Assembly: GCA_900102065.1 (NCBI GenBank)
Contig: FMVK01000005.1
Coordinates: forward strand, 101,136-165,135
Reading direction: 5' to 3'
Length of the DNA: 64,000 nucleotides
DNA from: Lachnospiraceae bacterium XPB1003
Lineage (GTDB): Bacteria; Bacillota; Clostridia; Lachnospirales; Lachnospiraceae
The translations under genes were made by a program, and so were the position numbers. The notes under the pieces are model-generated. The model did no database searches. It saw nothing but the letters and a program-made list of their open reading frames with translations, and had not been told where the DNA came from. Positions 1 to 8,297 of the stretch are shown here, piece by piece (position 1 is the first letter of the stretch; every line of letters begins with the position of its first letter).

Positions 1-28
1 TTCTTCTTCAATGTCGCTGTACGCTCCT

Positions 29-985
29 CTAATTCCAGTACGGTCCGTATTCAACCTTGCCGGCTTCCTTTGGTTTGCCCTCCAAGGGGTAGATCCATGC
101 ATCGTTATAATACTTCTTCAATCCTTCGGGCATCTTATCAAGCCCGCCGAATCTGGATCCGTCCCATCTTCTTCCCATGACGCCAAAGAGTATCTGAAGT
201 ACGCCGCCCATATGTATGGCCTGTCGTCCCGCCTTCTTGATCTCAGCCGCAAGAGGGAATCCGTATGCTCCGCATCCCAAAAGCGCCACATCAAAATCGA
301 TAGCAAGTATCTCCCGCTTCATATGATCAAGGGCTTCAAACCAGTTATCGAACCTGTCATCCTTTAAGTCTCCTACAGTAAGAAGACTCTTATAGGTTTT
401 TAATTCAAAAGCAGGAAGTATATCCGTTCCCGCAAAAAGTTTCTCTCTCTTCTCATATTGTGAGCTTATGCTTTCGGTAAAAGGACTCACCACCAAAACC
501 TTTTTGCCCGCAAGAGCACTGCTCCAGGAATCTTTCAGATCAAATACGTCAAACACGCCGAAGGTCCTGCCGATGCAGCTCTCCTCAGGCAGGCACTTCG
601 AAATAAAATAATCTTCCAGAAACTGCTCGTTTCTTGCATATACATCTGTCTGTGACAGCGCGTCCTGCATGACTTCATTGAATCTGTTCCCCAGAGTTAT
701 ATCATTTGGAAAAAATCCCGCGCAGTTATAAAGATTCTCCATCGTAAGCGCATATTTTTTCTTTATCTCGAATTCATACATGCGCATGACTGCAGTCTCA
801 AAAAGCCCGAGCCTGCCGGCCATAAACGGTTTACCGCTTTTCAGATATTCTTTTATCTTATCCGACGCCGTATCGACATCGGACATCTGCCTTCCGGCAT
901 ATCTTCCGTCCCGGGGCTTTATATGGAATTTTTTATCAAGTATCCTTCGGGCCGCATAACGTCCCCATGCCAGTCTCTTTTTCAT
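29..985 (-). CDS. GT-D fold-like hypothetical protein
   Basis: A 318-residue soluble protein without signal peptide or membrane segment. The N-terminal part has an R-L-G-x-x-E segment (about residues 58-63). The C-terminal half has a Rossmann-like strand with G-C-G-A-Y-G-F-P (about 238-245), followed by a G-G-V-L-Q-x-x-F-G segment. This arrangement recalls the GT-D-like putative glycosyltransferases of surface polysaccharide loci; that assignment comes from recalled motif resemblance and is tentative. No other glycan genes are nearby. It lies downstream of the HDOD gene and is separated from it by a terminator, so it probably has its own promoter, although only about 20 bp are left for it. 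Confidence 0.55.
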   Translation of the reverse strand: MKKRLAWGRYAARRILDKKFHIKPRDGRYAGRQMSDVDTASDKIKEYLKSGKPFMAGRLGLFETAVMRMYEFEIKKKYALTMENLYNCAGFFPNDITLGNRFNEVMQDALSQTDVYARNEQFLEDYFISKCLPEESCIGRTFGVFDVFDLKDSWSSALAGKKVLVVSPFTESISSQYEKREKLFAGTDILPAFELKTYKSLLTVGDLKDDRFDNWFEALDHMKREILAIDFDVALLGCGAYGFPLAAEIKKAGRQAIHMGGVLQILFGVMGRRWDGSRFGGLDKMPEGLKKYYNDAWIYPLEGKPKEAGKVEYGPYWN

Positions 986-1001
986 GTGTTTTCCGTAAAG
1001 T

Positions 1002-1027
1002 AAAAAAGCCGGCGTATTCGCCGGCCT
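1002..1027 (-). terminator. Rho-independent terminator after the EAL/HDOD gene
   Basis: A 7-bp GC stem, GCCGGCG/CGCCGGC (1008-1014 and 1019-1025), with a 4-nt loop. On the minus strand it is followed by six T residues. It sits just after the HDOD stop codon. Confidence 0.85.
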
Positions 1028-1031
1028 TCTG

Positions 1032-2261
1032 TTATCTTCCTATTTCAAAAAGTTCTTTGAACCAGCGGAGAGCATCGACGTATGCTTTATAGATCGTATC
1101 CTCTTCTATGTTCGCAAGAACCATCTGTCTGGATACTTCCTGCCAGGATGCTGATTCATACTGAATGATAAAGTCATATACCGCCGCAAAAGGACCTGAC
1201 CTGTCTACCAGTGCTTCCTTGATCTCCTTGGATACCTTTACCATCTCGAGGGCTTCCTGCATAGGCTGCTCCAAAATGATATCAAGTACCGAGAACAGAC
1301 CCATAAGGAAAAGCTCGGAAGAAAGACCGGCCATTTCGTATACCGGTGCAAGGTTCTCTGCAAATCTTGCTCTGATGAGAGAGATCCTGAGGATCTCACT
1401 GGGCTTATCTGTACAAAGCTCTCTGGTAACGGCCGTATTGATCCACTTTTTTAATTCTCTCTGACCCAGCATTGCTGCCGCATGTCTTACGGATGTGATG
1501 CCGGAGTTGACCGTCATCCTGTTGACCATCTCAAGAAGCGAGATAACAAGAGCGGGATCACGCCCGATAACATCTGCCGCATCAGTCAGATCAAAATCAA
1601 TATCATTAACGATATTCAGGAGTTCCAGATAGTTGACCTTGAGAGGTGCTATTTCCTCTGCGCCGTGTTTAACGGGAGTACGGAAGAATTCACCTTCATA
1701 GAGATCATATCCGCCGCCTTCACGCAGCACATCGAAATCTTCTTTGGAATTAACATTAACTGCAACCAGCTTCACATTCGGATACATTCTCGAAAAATAA
1801 AGCTTGGCCTTGGTGATATCGATCTTCTTGTGATTCAGGAATACGAAATCCATCATTGACAGGACTTCGCGATACGCTTCAAACTGATTAACCGGAAGCT
1901 TACGGATCGCAAACTTATAATTTTCTGCGCGAAGCTCCTTTATGCGTTCTATATATCTCTCCTCCGCCGGAAGATCCTTGTCGATAAGGAGTACCAGCTT
2001 GTCATGAGGTGCATCACACTGTCCCGAAATATCCGAAAAAAGAGATATGTTATTCATCTCAATGAATACCATATTGTCGCCTGAGACTGTGTTAAGTCCC
2101 ATGCTCTCTACTATCTCCATTCCTTCGATGTTCGATGCTCCGTCATATCTTCCAACACCAAGCATGCGCGGATTGAGAAGGAAATTCTCCTTCTGCGCAA
2201 AGATCGAATACGCGCATACATTTGTATTGTGGTCAAACAGCGGTATGAGTGCAGCTAACAT
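1032..2261 (-). CDS. EAL/HDOD signalling protein (YuxH type)
   Basis: A 409-residue cytoplasmic protein. The first ~200 residues look like a degenerate EAL domain: it has the FVFLNHKKIDI strand but no E-x-L substrate motif, so c-di-GMP hydrolysis is unlikely. Residues ~205-395 match the HDOD pattern, including the D-P-x-L-x-x-x-L-L-x-x-V-N segment near 240. Proteins with this order (YuxH family) are regulatory scaffolds in c-di-GMP or stress signalling; their partners are not known in general. The start is supported by a GGGGGAAA ribosome binding site before the ATG. It lies 103 bp downstream of trkH and ends in a clear terminator. Confidence 0.85.
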   Translation of the reverse strand: MLAALIPLFDHNTNVCAYSIFAQKENFLLNPRMLGVGRYDGASNIEGMEIVESMGLNTVSGDNMVFIEMNNISLFSDISGQCDAPHDKLVLLIDKDLPAEERYIERIKELRAENYKFAIRKLPVNQFEAYREVLSMMDFVFLNHKKIDITKAKLYFSRMYPNVKLVAVNVNSKEDFDVLREGGGYDLYEGEFFRTPVKHGAEEIAPLKVNYLELLNIVNDIDFDLTDAADVIGRDPALVISLLEMVNRMTVNSGITSVRHAAAMLGQRELKKWINTAVTRELCTDKPSEILRISLIRARFAENLAPVYEMAGLSSELFLMGLFSVLDIILEQPMQEALEMVKVSKEIKEALVDRSGPFAAVYDFIIQYESASWQEVSRQMVLANIEEDTIYKAYVDALRWFKELFEIGR

Positions 2262-2364
2262 GAACTTTCCCCCATTCCTTTTTCTTTGGAACTGTAAAAC
2301 TACTTGTTAATTTTATCATAGATTAAGGTTTTTTTCGAGATTTTTTTGGGACTTTTGCAAAATA

Positions 2365-3807
2365 CTAACGCCTCTTCCAAGTGGCCGGTGTAAGGAGAAC
2401 CAGCATAGGGAAGAGCTCAAGACGTCCCGCAAGCATATCAAACATAAGAACGTATTTTGAAAAGTCTGAAAATGCCGTGAAATTCTTCGTAGGGCCTACT
2501 CCGGAAAAACCGGGGCCGATATTTCCAAGCGCCGATGCCACGGCCGTAAAGTCCGTTGTGAAATCAAATCCGTCAAGACTGATGAGAAGTATGGATACCA
2601 CAAATATAATGGCATATGCAGAAAGAAATACCATGGCGGATTTAAGTATGGCTCCGTCCACTTTCTTCCCGTCCATCTTGATGACGCTGACTGACTTGGG
2701 ATGGCAAAGCCCCGACACCTCTCTCTTTATCATCTTGATATACAGCAATACGCGGCTGACCTTGATACCGCCACAGGTGCTTCCCGCACATCCGCCTATG
2801 AACATGAGCAGTATCAGCAGCTCTCTGCATACAGCGGGCCACATATCAAAATCCGCCGAAGAGAATCCTGCCGTTGTCATTATGGATCCCACCTGGAAGA
2901 AGGAGTGCCTGAAGGCGCTCTCGGTATCCATACCGCTTATAAAGATCAATGCCCCCGCTATCACGAGGAGGATAAATATAAAGATCCCGGCATAGAGCCT
3001 GACTTCCTCGATCTTAAAAGCATCCTTCCAATGACCGGATTTGAAATAGAAATAGAAATTATAATTGAATCCCGAAAGAAACAGAAATGCCGCAATGACA
3101 TACTGAACCTGAGGTGCGTAACTGCTTATGGAATCATTCCTCACACCGAAGCCGCCGGTGCTGGTCGTTGCAAAAGCAGTACAGATACTGTCAAAAACAG
3201 GCATTCCCGCGATGATAAGAGAAATGATGAGCGCTCCTGTCAGGAGAAAATAGATCACATAAAGATAATATGCCGTCTGCCTGACCTTCGGAACAAGCTT
3301 TCCCACATTGGGTCCCGGGCTTTCCGCCTTCATGATATAAAGATCCTGACCTCCGGTAACGGGAAGAAGCGCCAGGAGGAATACAAGTACCCCCATTCCA
3401 CCGATGAGCTGGATAAAGCATCTCCAGAAATTAACACAGTGTGAAAGATCCTCTACGGCAGGTACTATGGACGCACCTGTGGTGGTAAATCCCGATATAC
3501 ACTCAAATAGCGCATCCGTATATGAAGGGATCTCTCCGGAGAGCCAAAAAGGGATCGCTCCCGTTGCCGATAAAACGATCCAGCTGAGAGCAGTCATCAC
3601 GAAACCTTCACGTGAATAGAATTTTTTATTTGCGGGTTTTTTAATCGTAAAAAGAGTACCGACTGCGAACATCGCTATGCCGCAGAAGAGAAAAAATATT
3701 CCGGAACGTTCTCTGTAGATAAGAGCTACAACACAAGGCGCCGCCATCATGGCTCCCACCACCTGTATAACTCTTCCGAGAAGATAAAAGATCATTGCAA
3801 AGTTCAT
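2365..3807 (-). CDS. trkH: TrkH potassium uptake channel subunit
   Basis: This 480-residue polytopic membrane protein forms the K+ permeation path of the Trk/Ktr system. All four pore-loop filters are visible: GFTTTGASIV (~106-115), ATTSTGGFG (~215), MTTAGFSS (~315) and GNIGPGFSG (~430), each carrying the conserved filter glycine. Hydrophobic segments occur throughout. It begins 10 bp after the trkA stop codon, so trkA-trkH is a two-gene operon in which TrkA gates this channel. Length is normal for the family. The ribosome binding site is weak, which suggests translational coupling to trkA. Confidence 0.95.
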   Translation of the reverse strand: MNFAMIFYLLGRVIQVVGAMMAAPCVVALIYRERSGIFFLFCGIAMFAVGTLFTIKKPANKKFYSREGFVMTALSWIVLSATGAIPFWLSGEIPSYTDALFECISGFTTTGASIVPAVEDLSHCVNFWRCFIQLIGGMGVLVFLLALLPVTGGQDLYIMKAESPGPNVGKLVPKVRQTAYYLYVIYFLLTGALIISLIIAGMPVFDSICTAFATTSTGGFGVRNDSISSYAPQVQYVIAAFLFLSGFNYNFYFYFKSGHWKDAFKIEEVRLYAGIFIFILLVIAGALIFISGMDTESAFRHSFFQVGSIMTTAGFSSADFDMWPAVCRELLILLMFIGGCAGSTCGGIKVSRVLLYIKMIKREVSGLCHPKSVSVIKMDGKKVDGAILKSAMVFLSAYAIIFVVSILLISLDGFDFTTDFTAVASALGNIGPGFSGVGPTKNFTAFSDFSKYVLMFDMLAGRLELFPMLVLLTPATWKRR

Positions 3808-3817
3808 ACCGACACCG

Positions 3818-5173
3818 TTATTGTAATATATCCCTGATATCCTTAAGTCCCTTGTTGGTAGTAACTATCATTACATTATCACCGACACGGATATCATCAT
3901 GTCCGCCGGGTGTTATGATCTTGCCTTCACGCAGTATCGCACACACGAGGAGTCCGTTCTTTAAGGAAAGCTCCATGATGGGCTTGCCCGTAACATCCGA
4001 CTCATTCTTTATCGCAAACTCAAGTACCTCTACTCTTCCGTCCAGGATACGTGTGAGAGTTTCCACATTACTTCCGTAGGAATTCTCCATGGCACGGACA
4101 TACTGAAGGATAAGCTTCGCAGTAGATGCCTTGGGACTGACAATAGAACCTATCGGAAGATCATCTACCACTTCCTCAAAAGAAACATAGTTGAGCTTGG
4201 TAATGGTCTTGGCATGTCCAACTTTATGCGCAAACATGCTGAGTACCATGTTCTCTTCATCCATATTTGTAAGAGTGACAAAACCGTCTCTGTCCGCTAT
4301 ACCCTCTTCCATTAGAAGCGCACGGTCGGATGCATCTCCGTTGATTATCATCGTGTTTGGAAGCAAGGTACTAAGGTACTCGGCTCTTGCCTTGTCACGC
4401 TCTATTATCTTGACATCCATGGCATCTTTCTCAAGACGCTTTGCAAGATAGTATGCGGTGGTACCACCGCCTGCGATGATAACATTGCGGATTGGCTTCT
4501 CCTTTACGCCTATCCTGTTTAAGAGCTTATGGATCTGTGAAGGAGGGATGATAACATACATATCATCTCCCGTGCGGAGTATAGTGCGTCCGTCGGGGAT
4601 AATGACGTCCTTATCTCTTCGTATGGCACAGATAAGAGTTCCCTTCATGATCTTGGAGGCAAACTCTATGATACTCATTCCATCAAGCACCGAGCCCTCT
4701 GGAACAGGTACCTGTATGAGATCCACTCTTCCCTTTGCGAAGGAAGTGATCTCAAGAGCACCTGGAACTTCTAAGAGTCTCGCTATATTCTGGGCACAGG
4801 CAAGCTCCGGATTGATGGTCATGGAAAGACCAAGCTGTCCGGAAAAGAACTGTACCTCTTCGTTGTAAATGGGATTCCTTACTCTGGCGGCAGTACGTTT
4901 TACACCTGCACGCTTTGCAATGAGACAGCAGAGGAGATTGACTTCGTCGGCACCCGTCACCGCGATCATCAGATCGCTGGATCCTACATCCGCTTCCATC
5001 TGTGTGCGGAAAGATGTACCGTTTCCTTCAACTCCCTGTACATCAAGAGCAGCAAGAGCTTTTTCAAGCTTTGCCGGATTGGTATCTATAACCGTAACAT
5101 CATGTTTTTCTTCCGAAAGCTGTTTGGCAAGATCAAAGCCAAGTTTGCCGCAACCTGCTATAACGATTTTCAT
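3818..5173 (-). CDS. trkA: TrkA K+ channel gating subunit
   Basis: A 451-residue peripheral membrane protein with two TrkA_N-TrkA_C units. The first Rossmann fold starts at residue 1 (IVIAGCGKLG). A first TrkA_C region follows at ~140-225, a second nucleotide fold near 228 (VIIAGGGTTAYYLAKRL) and a second TrkA_C region at ~370-451. It binds NAD(H) or ATP/ADP and controls TrkH opening. The doubled RCK architecture is the full-length Trk form rather than the single-unit KtrA form. It is the first gene of the trkA-trkH operon, with an extended -10 promoter about 30 bp upstream. Confidence 0.95.
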   Translation of the reverse strand: MKIVIAGCGKLGFDLAKQLSEEKHDVTVIDTNPAKLEKALAALDVQGVEGNGTSFRTQMEADVGSSDLMIAVTGADEVNLLCCLIAKRAGVKRTAARVRNPIYNEEVQFFSGQLGLSMTINPELACAQNIARLLEVPGALEITSFAKGRVDLIQVPVPEGSVLDGMSIIEFASKIMKGTLICAIRRDKDVIIPDGRTILRTGDDMYVIIPPSQIHKLLNRIGVKEKPIRNVIIAGGGTTAYYLAKRLEKDAMDVKIIERDKARAEYLSTLLPNTMIINGDASDRALLMEEGIADRDGFVTLTNMDEENMVLSMFAHKVGHAKTITKLNYVSFEEVVDDLPIGSIVSPKASTAKLILQYVRAMENSYGSNVETLTRILDGRVEVLEFAIKNESDVTGKPIMELSLKNGLLVCAILREGKIITPGGHDDIRVGDNVMIVTTNKGLKDIRDILQ

Positions 5174-5200
5174 AAGTCAGATCACCTCATTCAATCAGAC

Positions 5201-5210
5201 ATTATAACAT
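5201..5210 (-). promoter_or_regulatory. Extended -10 promoter element of trkA
   Basis: The minus strand reads TG-T-TATAAT here, a consensus -10 box (5201-5206) with the upstream TGn extension, about 27 bp before the trkA start codon. No good -35 box is visible at 17 bp, consistent with an extended -10 promoter. Confidence 0.55.
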
Positions 5211-5256
5211 ATACGGGGTGCAAGGGCATCTTTGGATGGGATTAGCGCTGATATTA

Positions 5257-5284
5257 CAAAAGCACCTCGTAATGCGGTGCCTTT
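5257..5284 (-). terminator. Terminator after the small membrane-protein gene
   Basis: Inverted repeat GCACC/GGTGC (5262-5266 and 5276-5280) with a 9-nt loop. It is followed on the minus strand by a TTTT run. It lies about 40 bp after the stop codon of the 5322-5741 gene. Confidence 0.7.
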
Positions 5285-5321
5285 GCGTGGATCAGTAATA
5301 TCGTGTTTTCAAAGTATGAGA

Positions 5322-5741
5322 CTATTGGCTTTCTTCTTCAGATAGCTTGAAATAATCTCTGGTCTCTCCAATTAAAACACTAATGTAAACATAATCGTTT
5401 CCAATTTTTTCATTCTTTAATACGGATACGCTTGGTTTAACATAATCGAATAAAGGAATATAATCTATAATATTAATATGAGAATCTAACATAAGAACAT
5501 CATGTGTATATTCCCAATCCTGATCACCCGAATCAATCGGTATATCTTCTTTAGCGATCGGATAGTATTCATTCCCATTGTAATGAACAACATGTGAGTA
5601 TTCTTTTTGACCTTCTACTTTGATATTTTGATACCAGTTACCCTCAACTAATTGTTGTCTTCTATGAACGCAAAACACAGTTATTAGAATAACAATTAGG
5701 ATAACAATTATTCCCCAAAATAAAAAAACTTTTTTCTTCAT
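5322..5741 (-). CDS. Small membrane-anchored protein, possible immunity protein
   Basis: A protein of about 139 residues that starts with a positively charged KKK stretch and one hydrophobic segment (about residues 4-22), then a polar domain facing outward. The ATG at 5741 is preferred over an upstream in-frame start at 5765 because AGAGG lies 7 nt before it and the longer form would overlap the preceding frame. No catalytic motif is recognised. It directly follows a truncated frame (5756-6031). A small anchored protein behind a toxin-like C-terminal remnant is the usual layout of a polymorphic toxin immunity gene; this is inference. The region is AT-rich and flanked by mobile-element debris. 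Confidence 0.5.
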   Translation of the reverse strand: MKKKVFLFWGIIVILIVILITVFCVHRRQQLVEGNWYQNIKVEGQKEYSHVVHYNGNEYYPIAKEDIPIDSGDQDWEYTHDVLMLDSHINIIDYIPLFDYVKPSVSVLKNEKIGNDYVYISVLIGETRDYFKLSEEESQ

Positions 5742-5755
5742 TAGTAAACCTCTGT

Positions 5756-6031
5756 TTATTCCCAAGTATAGTTAATTCTAATTTTTCCGACAACCTCGAA
5801 GCTCCGCGCATAGTTAAATGTATTAAAAGAATAAAGCTCCGCTGTTTTGTCTGGAGGAAAGTCATACCAATCCCATATGTAATAATCCATTTCAATCGTA
5901 TATTTTGATCCGTCATACGAGCATTTAGAAATTAGACCTGCTGATGACTTATTTAGTGCAAATAATGAATCAAAATTAACTGCCATATCTTTAGTTGTAA
6001 CCGGCAAGTACTTTTCCCGAAATTTTGGCAT
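5756..6031 (-). pseudogene. 3' remnant of a larger gene, fused to an IS end
   Basis: An open frame of 91 codons without a ribosome binding site. Its first ~9 codons lie inside the 24-bp repeat cluster that looks like an insertion-sequence end, so the apparent start is not the original one. The rest has an aromatic-rich stretch (Y-Y-I-W-D-W-Y-D-F) and ends in a K-x-x-I-N-Y-T-W tail. C-termini of this kind occur in some polymorphic toxins, but I cannot name a family. It is best read as the 3' end of a longer gene truncated by element insertion, with the downstream small membrane gene as its former partner. Confidence 0.5.
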
Positions 6032-6092
6032 TTAATTTTCCCGAATCCGCGGCATTTAAGATTCCATAGCCAGCGGCATTTTATTTTCCATA
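6003..6092. mobile_element. Fourfold 24-bp repeat, IS21-type terminal remnant
   Basis: Four copies of a GGCA-rich unit start at 6003, 6027, 6051 and 6075, exactly 24 bp apart. Each reads roughly GGCATTTAATTTTCC on the plus strand (GGAAAATTAAATGCC on the minus strand). Members of the IS21 family carry such multiple direct repeats at their ends as transposase sites. No transposase gene is left beside it, so this is a solo end or remnant. The repeats and period are seen directly; the family name is inference. Confidence 0.6.
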
Positions 6093-6117
6093 CTTGTCTT
6101 TATTCTTGGGCTGCCGC

Positions 6118-6206
6118 GAAGTCAATAGGGACGGTTCTCGTTGACTTCTTTTACTATCCTGCTTTTTTTGAATAATATAAGTCAATGGGAACCGTCCCCA
6201 TTGACT
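6118..6206. repeat. REP-like inverted hairpin pair
   Basis: Two hairpins in opposite orientation share a GGGACGGTT core. The first has 8-bp arms GAAGTCAA/TTGACTTC (6118-6125 and 6141-6148). The second has perfect 10-bp arms AGTCAATGGG/CCCATTGACT (6180-6189 and 6197-6206) with a 7-nt loop. Short palindromes of this GTCAA...GACGGTTC kind are known in REP elements mobilised by Y1-type RAYT transposases. No RAYT gene is in the window. Confidence 0.55.
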
Positions 6207-6209
6207 CCA

Positions 6210-6566
6210 CCCATTGACTCCAAGCGGGCTTTAGGTATATCGGGTGTATTATCTTCGGAATCTATATGGTACGCCAAAGGTGGTATAGATGAAAATGAAA
6301 CTGTACAGCAAGGGGCGCAGATAGATTTACTGATTGACAGACGTGATAAAGTAATTAATATCTGCGAGATGAAGTATTCATCCGATGAGTATGAAATAGA
6401 CAAATCCTATGATGGCGATCTGCGCAATAAGATTAAGAGATTTAGAGATTTGAATAATTGCAGAAAGTCAATACAGCTCACTATGATAACCACATATGGA
6501 GTCAAGAAGAATAAATATAGTAATATTGTTGGAAATCAAGTTGTGTTGGATGATTTGTTTTGCTGA
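6210..6566 (+). pseudogene. C-terminal fragment of an AAA-type ATPase with PD-(D/E)XK end
   Basis: About 115 codons with no proper start. The fragment begins right after the REP-like hairpins. It contains A-Q-I-D-L-L-I-D-R and I-C-E-M-K-Y-S, which give the D-x(n)-E-x-K pattern of the nuclease-like C-terminal domain found in a family of stand-alone AAA ATPases common in gut bacteria. The ATPase N-terminal two thirds are missing, so this is a broken gene whose 5' part was replaced or deleted at the element junction. Frame and motifs are seen; family assignment is from memory of the motif. Confidence 0.6.
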
Positions 6567-6577
6567 TATCTCATCTC

Positions 6578-6622
6578 AACCGTCCAAAACTCCTGGTAAT
6601 ATATGAGATTTGGACGGTTTTG
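6578..6622 (+). terminator. Terminator after the ATPase fragment
   Basis: 11-bp arms AACCGTCCAAA (6578-6588) and TTTGGACGGTT (6609-6619), followed by TTTTG on the plus strand, just after the fragment's stop codon. Confidence 0.75.
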
Positions 6623-6653
6623 TATTGCGCTGTACGATTAAATCGGAATATAT

Positions 6654-6685
6654 AGGTGCGGATCGGTGAGGTTCGCACCTTTTTT
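6654..6685 (+). terminator. Second plus-strand terminator
   Basis: 7-bp arms AGGTGCG/CGCACCT (6654-6660 and 6674-6680) followed by TTTTT. It repeats the termination function of the hairpin 35 bp upstream; it may belong to a gene now lost. Confidence 0.7.
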
Positions 6686-6688
6686 ATG

Positions 6689-6719
6689 TTGAGCGTCTTA
6701 TGTTTTCTAAGACGCTCAA
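6689..6719. repeat. Perfect 12-bp inverted repeat
   Basis: TTGAGCGTCTTA (6689-6700) and its exact complement (6708-6719) with a 7-nt loop. There is no T-run on either side that fits a standard terminator, so its role is open. It may be a transcription barrier between convergent units. Confidence 0.6.
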
Positions 6720-6795
6720 CAAGCAGATTTATAGGGTTATACTTTTTTCTCCGGGGTATTGTAGATTTTATTCATAAATTCATCAAGTGGGAATA

Positions 6796-8184
6796 TTATC
6801 CGGCGATTTCATTTATTATTCTGTTCATTTTCTGAATTGCTGCTTCAATAATATCACACGGGATAGAACTGAAACCGATCAATATCTGGTTGGAGGGGCA
6901 GTCCTGTTTCCTAATCCAATATCGCTCAGTAGGATATACACCAATATCCTGTTTTAACATTTTTTGGATGATTTCTTTTTGGGACAAGGTCGTATCTATT
7001 GTCATAATGAAGTGTAGTCCGGCATCTGTCCCGGATAAATTGATGTTTTTCATATCCAGCAGAGAAAGAATAGTATCGTGTTTCTTCTTGTAGAACGTCC
7101 GAATGCTGCGTACGTTGTTTTCATATTCTCCTGATCTCAGATAGTTATAAAGAGCTTTTTGAATCAGAGATGGAACCACGGAATTGGAAATTAAGTATAT
7201 ATCGTGATATTTTGACATAAGCTCTTTTGGAAGAACCAGATAAGCAACGCGAAGATCAGGCGACAGGGACTTAGAAAAGGTACCAAGATAAATAACACGT
7301 CTTCCACCATCCAGAGACTGGAGAGATGGAATAGGATGTGTATTATATCTTAATTCACTGTCGTAATCGTCTTCGATGATGTAGCAATTATTCTTAATAG
7401 CCCAATCGATTAATCCGAGCCGTTTATTCACAGGAAGAATGCAGCCCATAGGAAATTGGTGAGACGGAGTTACATACAGCAGTGTGTGTTTTGGGGAATT
7501 AAGACCTGAGATGCTTATCCCGTCGGATTCTACAGGTATGGGTTTAGGATGAAAACCTCTTCGTTCAAAGACTACCCGGCACCCGTCATAGCCCGGATCT
7601 TCCAGCGCAAATCCCCATTCATTAGAATTGAATATGGAACACAGGATATCCAACGCGGCTTGGTGGCCGTTAGTGATAATGATCTGATTGGCATCGCATT
7701 GTACACCGCGGGAGCGCAAGAGGTATTCGGCAAGCTCTTCTCTCAATTCGGGAATTCCTTCCGGGCCAACATAATTCACAGTAGAGTTCATAGAGAGCTC
7801 GTCTGTGGCATCGATGATACATTTACGCCATTTTTTGCTTTGGTAGCAATTGTACTCCAGATTCCCATATCGGAAATTGTATTTGGGGAGAACAGGATTG
7901 GGTTCCGAGAATAGTTTTATATTTGTTTTTCCGACTGTTTTCACTAAAGGAATATCAAGTGCTTCTACGTAGTATCCGGAACCACCACGCGAAGTGATAT
8001 ATCCTTCTACCAGCAACTGGTCATATGCTGCCAGAACAGAATTCCTGCTGATGCCATATTCCTTAGCGAGAGCTCTGCTGGCAGAAAGTCTTGTGCCCGG
8101 TTTAGTTTCTCCGGATAATATCTGAGCTTTTAACTGCTGATAGATCTGCTCATAAATAGGTTTATTTCTGTCTATATAGATCAT
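6796..8184 (-). CDS. MocR-family GntR/aminotransferase regulator
   Basis: About 462 residues: a GntR winged helix (1-70, with S-R-N-S-V-x-x-A-Y-D-x-L) joined to a class I aminotransferase-like domain (~95-450). The PLP lysine is expected at about residue 305 in G-T-F-S-K-S-L-S-P-D-L-R. MocR proteins (PdxR, GabR) sense PLP or amino-compound adducts and activate or repress adjacent genes. The start at 8184 (MIYIDRNKPIYEQ) is chosen because the GntR domain begins there; an upstream ATG at 8235 would add a non-conserved hydrophobic tail. It is divergent from the GNAT gene, and the space between carries repeated ATTGGTAC boxes. A PdxR role is not supported, because no pdxST genes are next to it. 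Confidence 0.9.
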   Translation of the reverse strand: MIYIDRNKPIYEQIYQQLKAQILSGETKPGTRLSASRALAKEYGISRNSVLAAYDQLLVEGYITSRGGSGYYVEALDIPLVKTVGKTNIKLFSEPNPVLPKYNFRYGNLEYNCYQSKKWRKCIIDATDELSMNSTVNYVGPEGIPELREELAEYLLRSRGVQCDANQIIITNGHQAALDILCSIFNSNEWGFALEDPGYDGCRVVFERRGFHPKPIPVESDGISISGLNSPKHTLLYVTPSHQFPMGCILPVNKRLGLIDWAIKNNCYIIEDDYDSELRYNTHPIPSLQSLDGGRRVIYLGTFSKSLSPDLRVAYLVLPKELMSKYHDIYLISNSVVPSLIQKALYNYLRSGEYENNVRSIRTFYKKKHDTILSLLDMKNINLSGTDAGLHFIMTIDTTLSQKEIIQKMLKQDIGVYPTERYWIRKQDCPSNQILIGFSSIPCDIIEAAIQKMNRIINEIAG

Positions 8185-8188
8185 AATA

Positions 8189-8236
8189 ATTGGTACCTTG
8201 CAAAATGTTGATATTGGTACTACAAACAGAACCAAT
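8189..8236. promoter_or_regulatory. Candidate MocR operator: repeated ATTGGTAC boxes
   Basis: Two direct copies of ATTGGTAC (8189-8196 and 8213-8220, 24 bp apart) and an inverted near copy GAACCAAT (8229-8236). MocR regulators typically bind two direct boxes plus an inverted one in the divergent promoter region. The TATAAT at 8243-8248 fits a promoter toward the GNAT gene. Confidence 0.55.
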
Positions 8237-8297
8237 CCAATTTATAATTATACACTGTAAAGGGAATAAATCAATAAACTACAGGAGGAATAATAAA

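Noticed and set aside
6141..6218. Extending the ATPase fragment to an ATG at 6141
   Set aside because: That part translates the REP-like hairpins, has no ribosome binding site and no similarity to the ATPase family.
6689..6719. Terminator call for the perfect 12-bp hairpin
   Set aside because: No T-run follows the stem on either strand; it is listed as an inverted repeat only.
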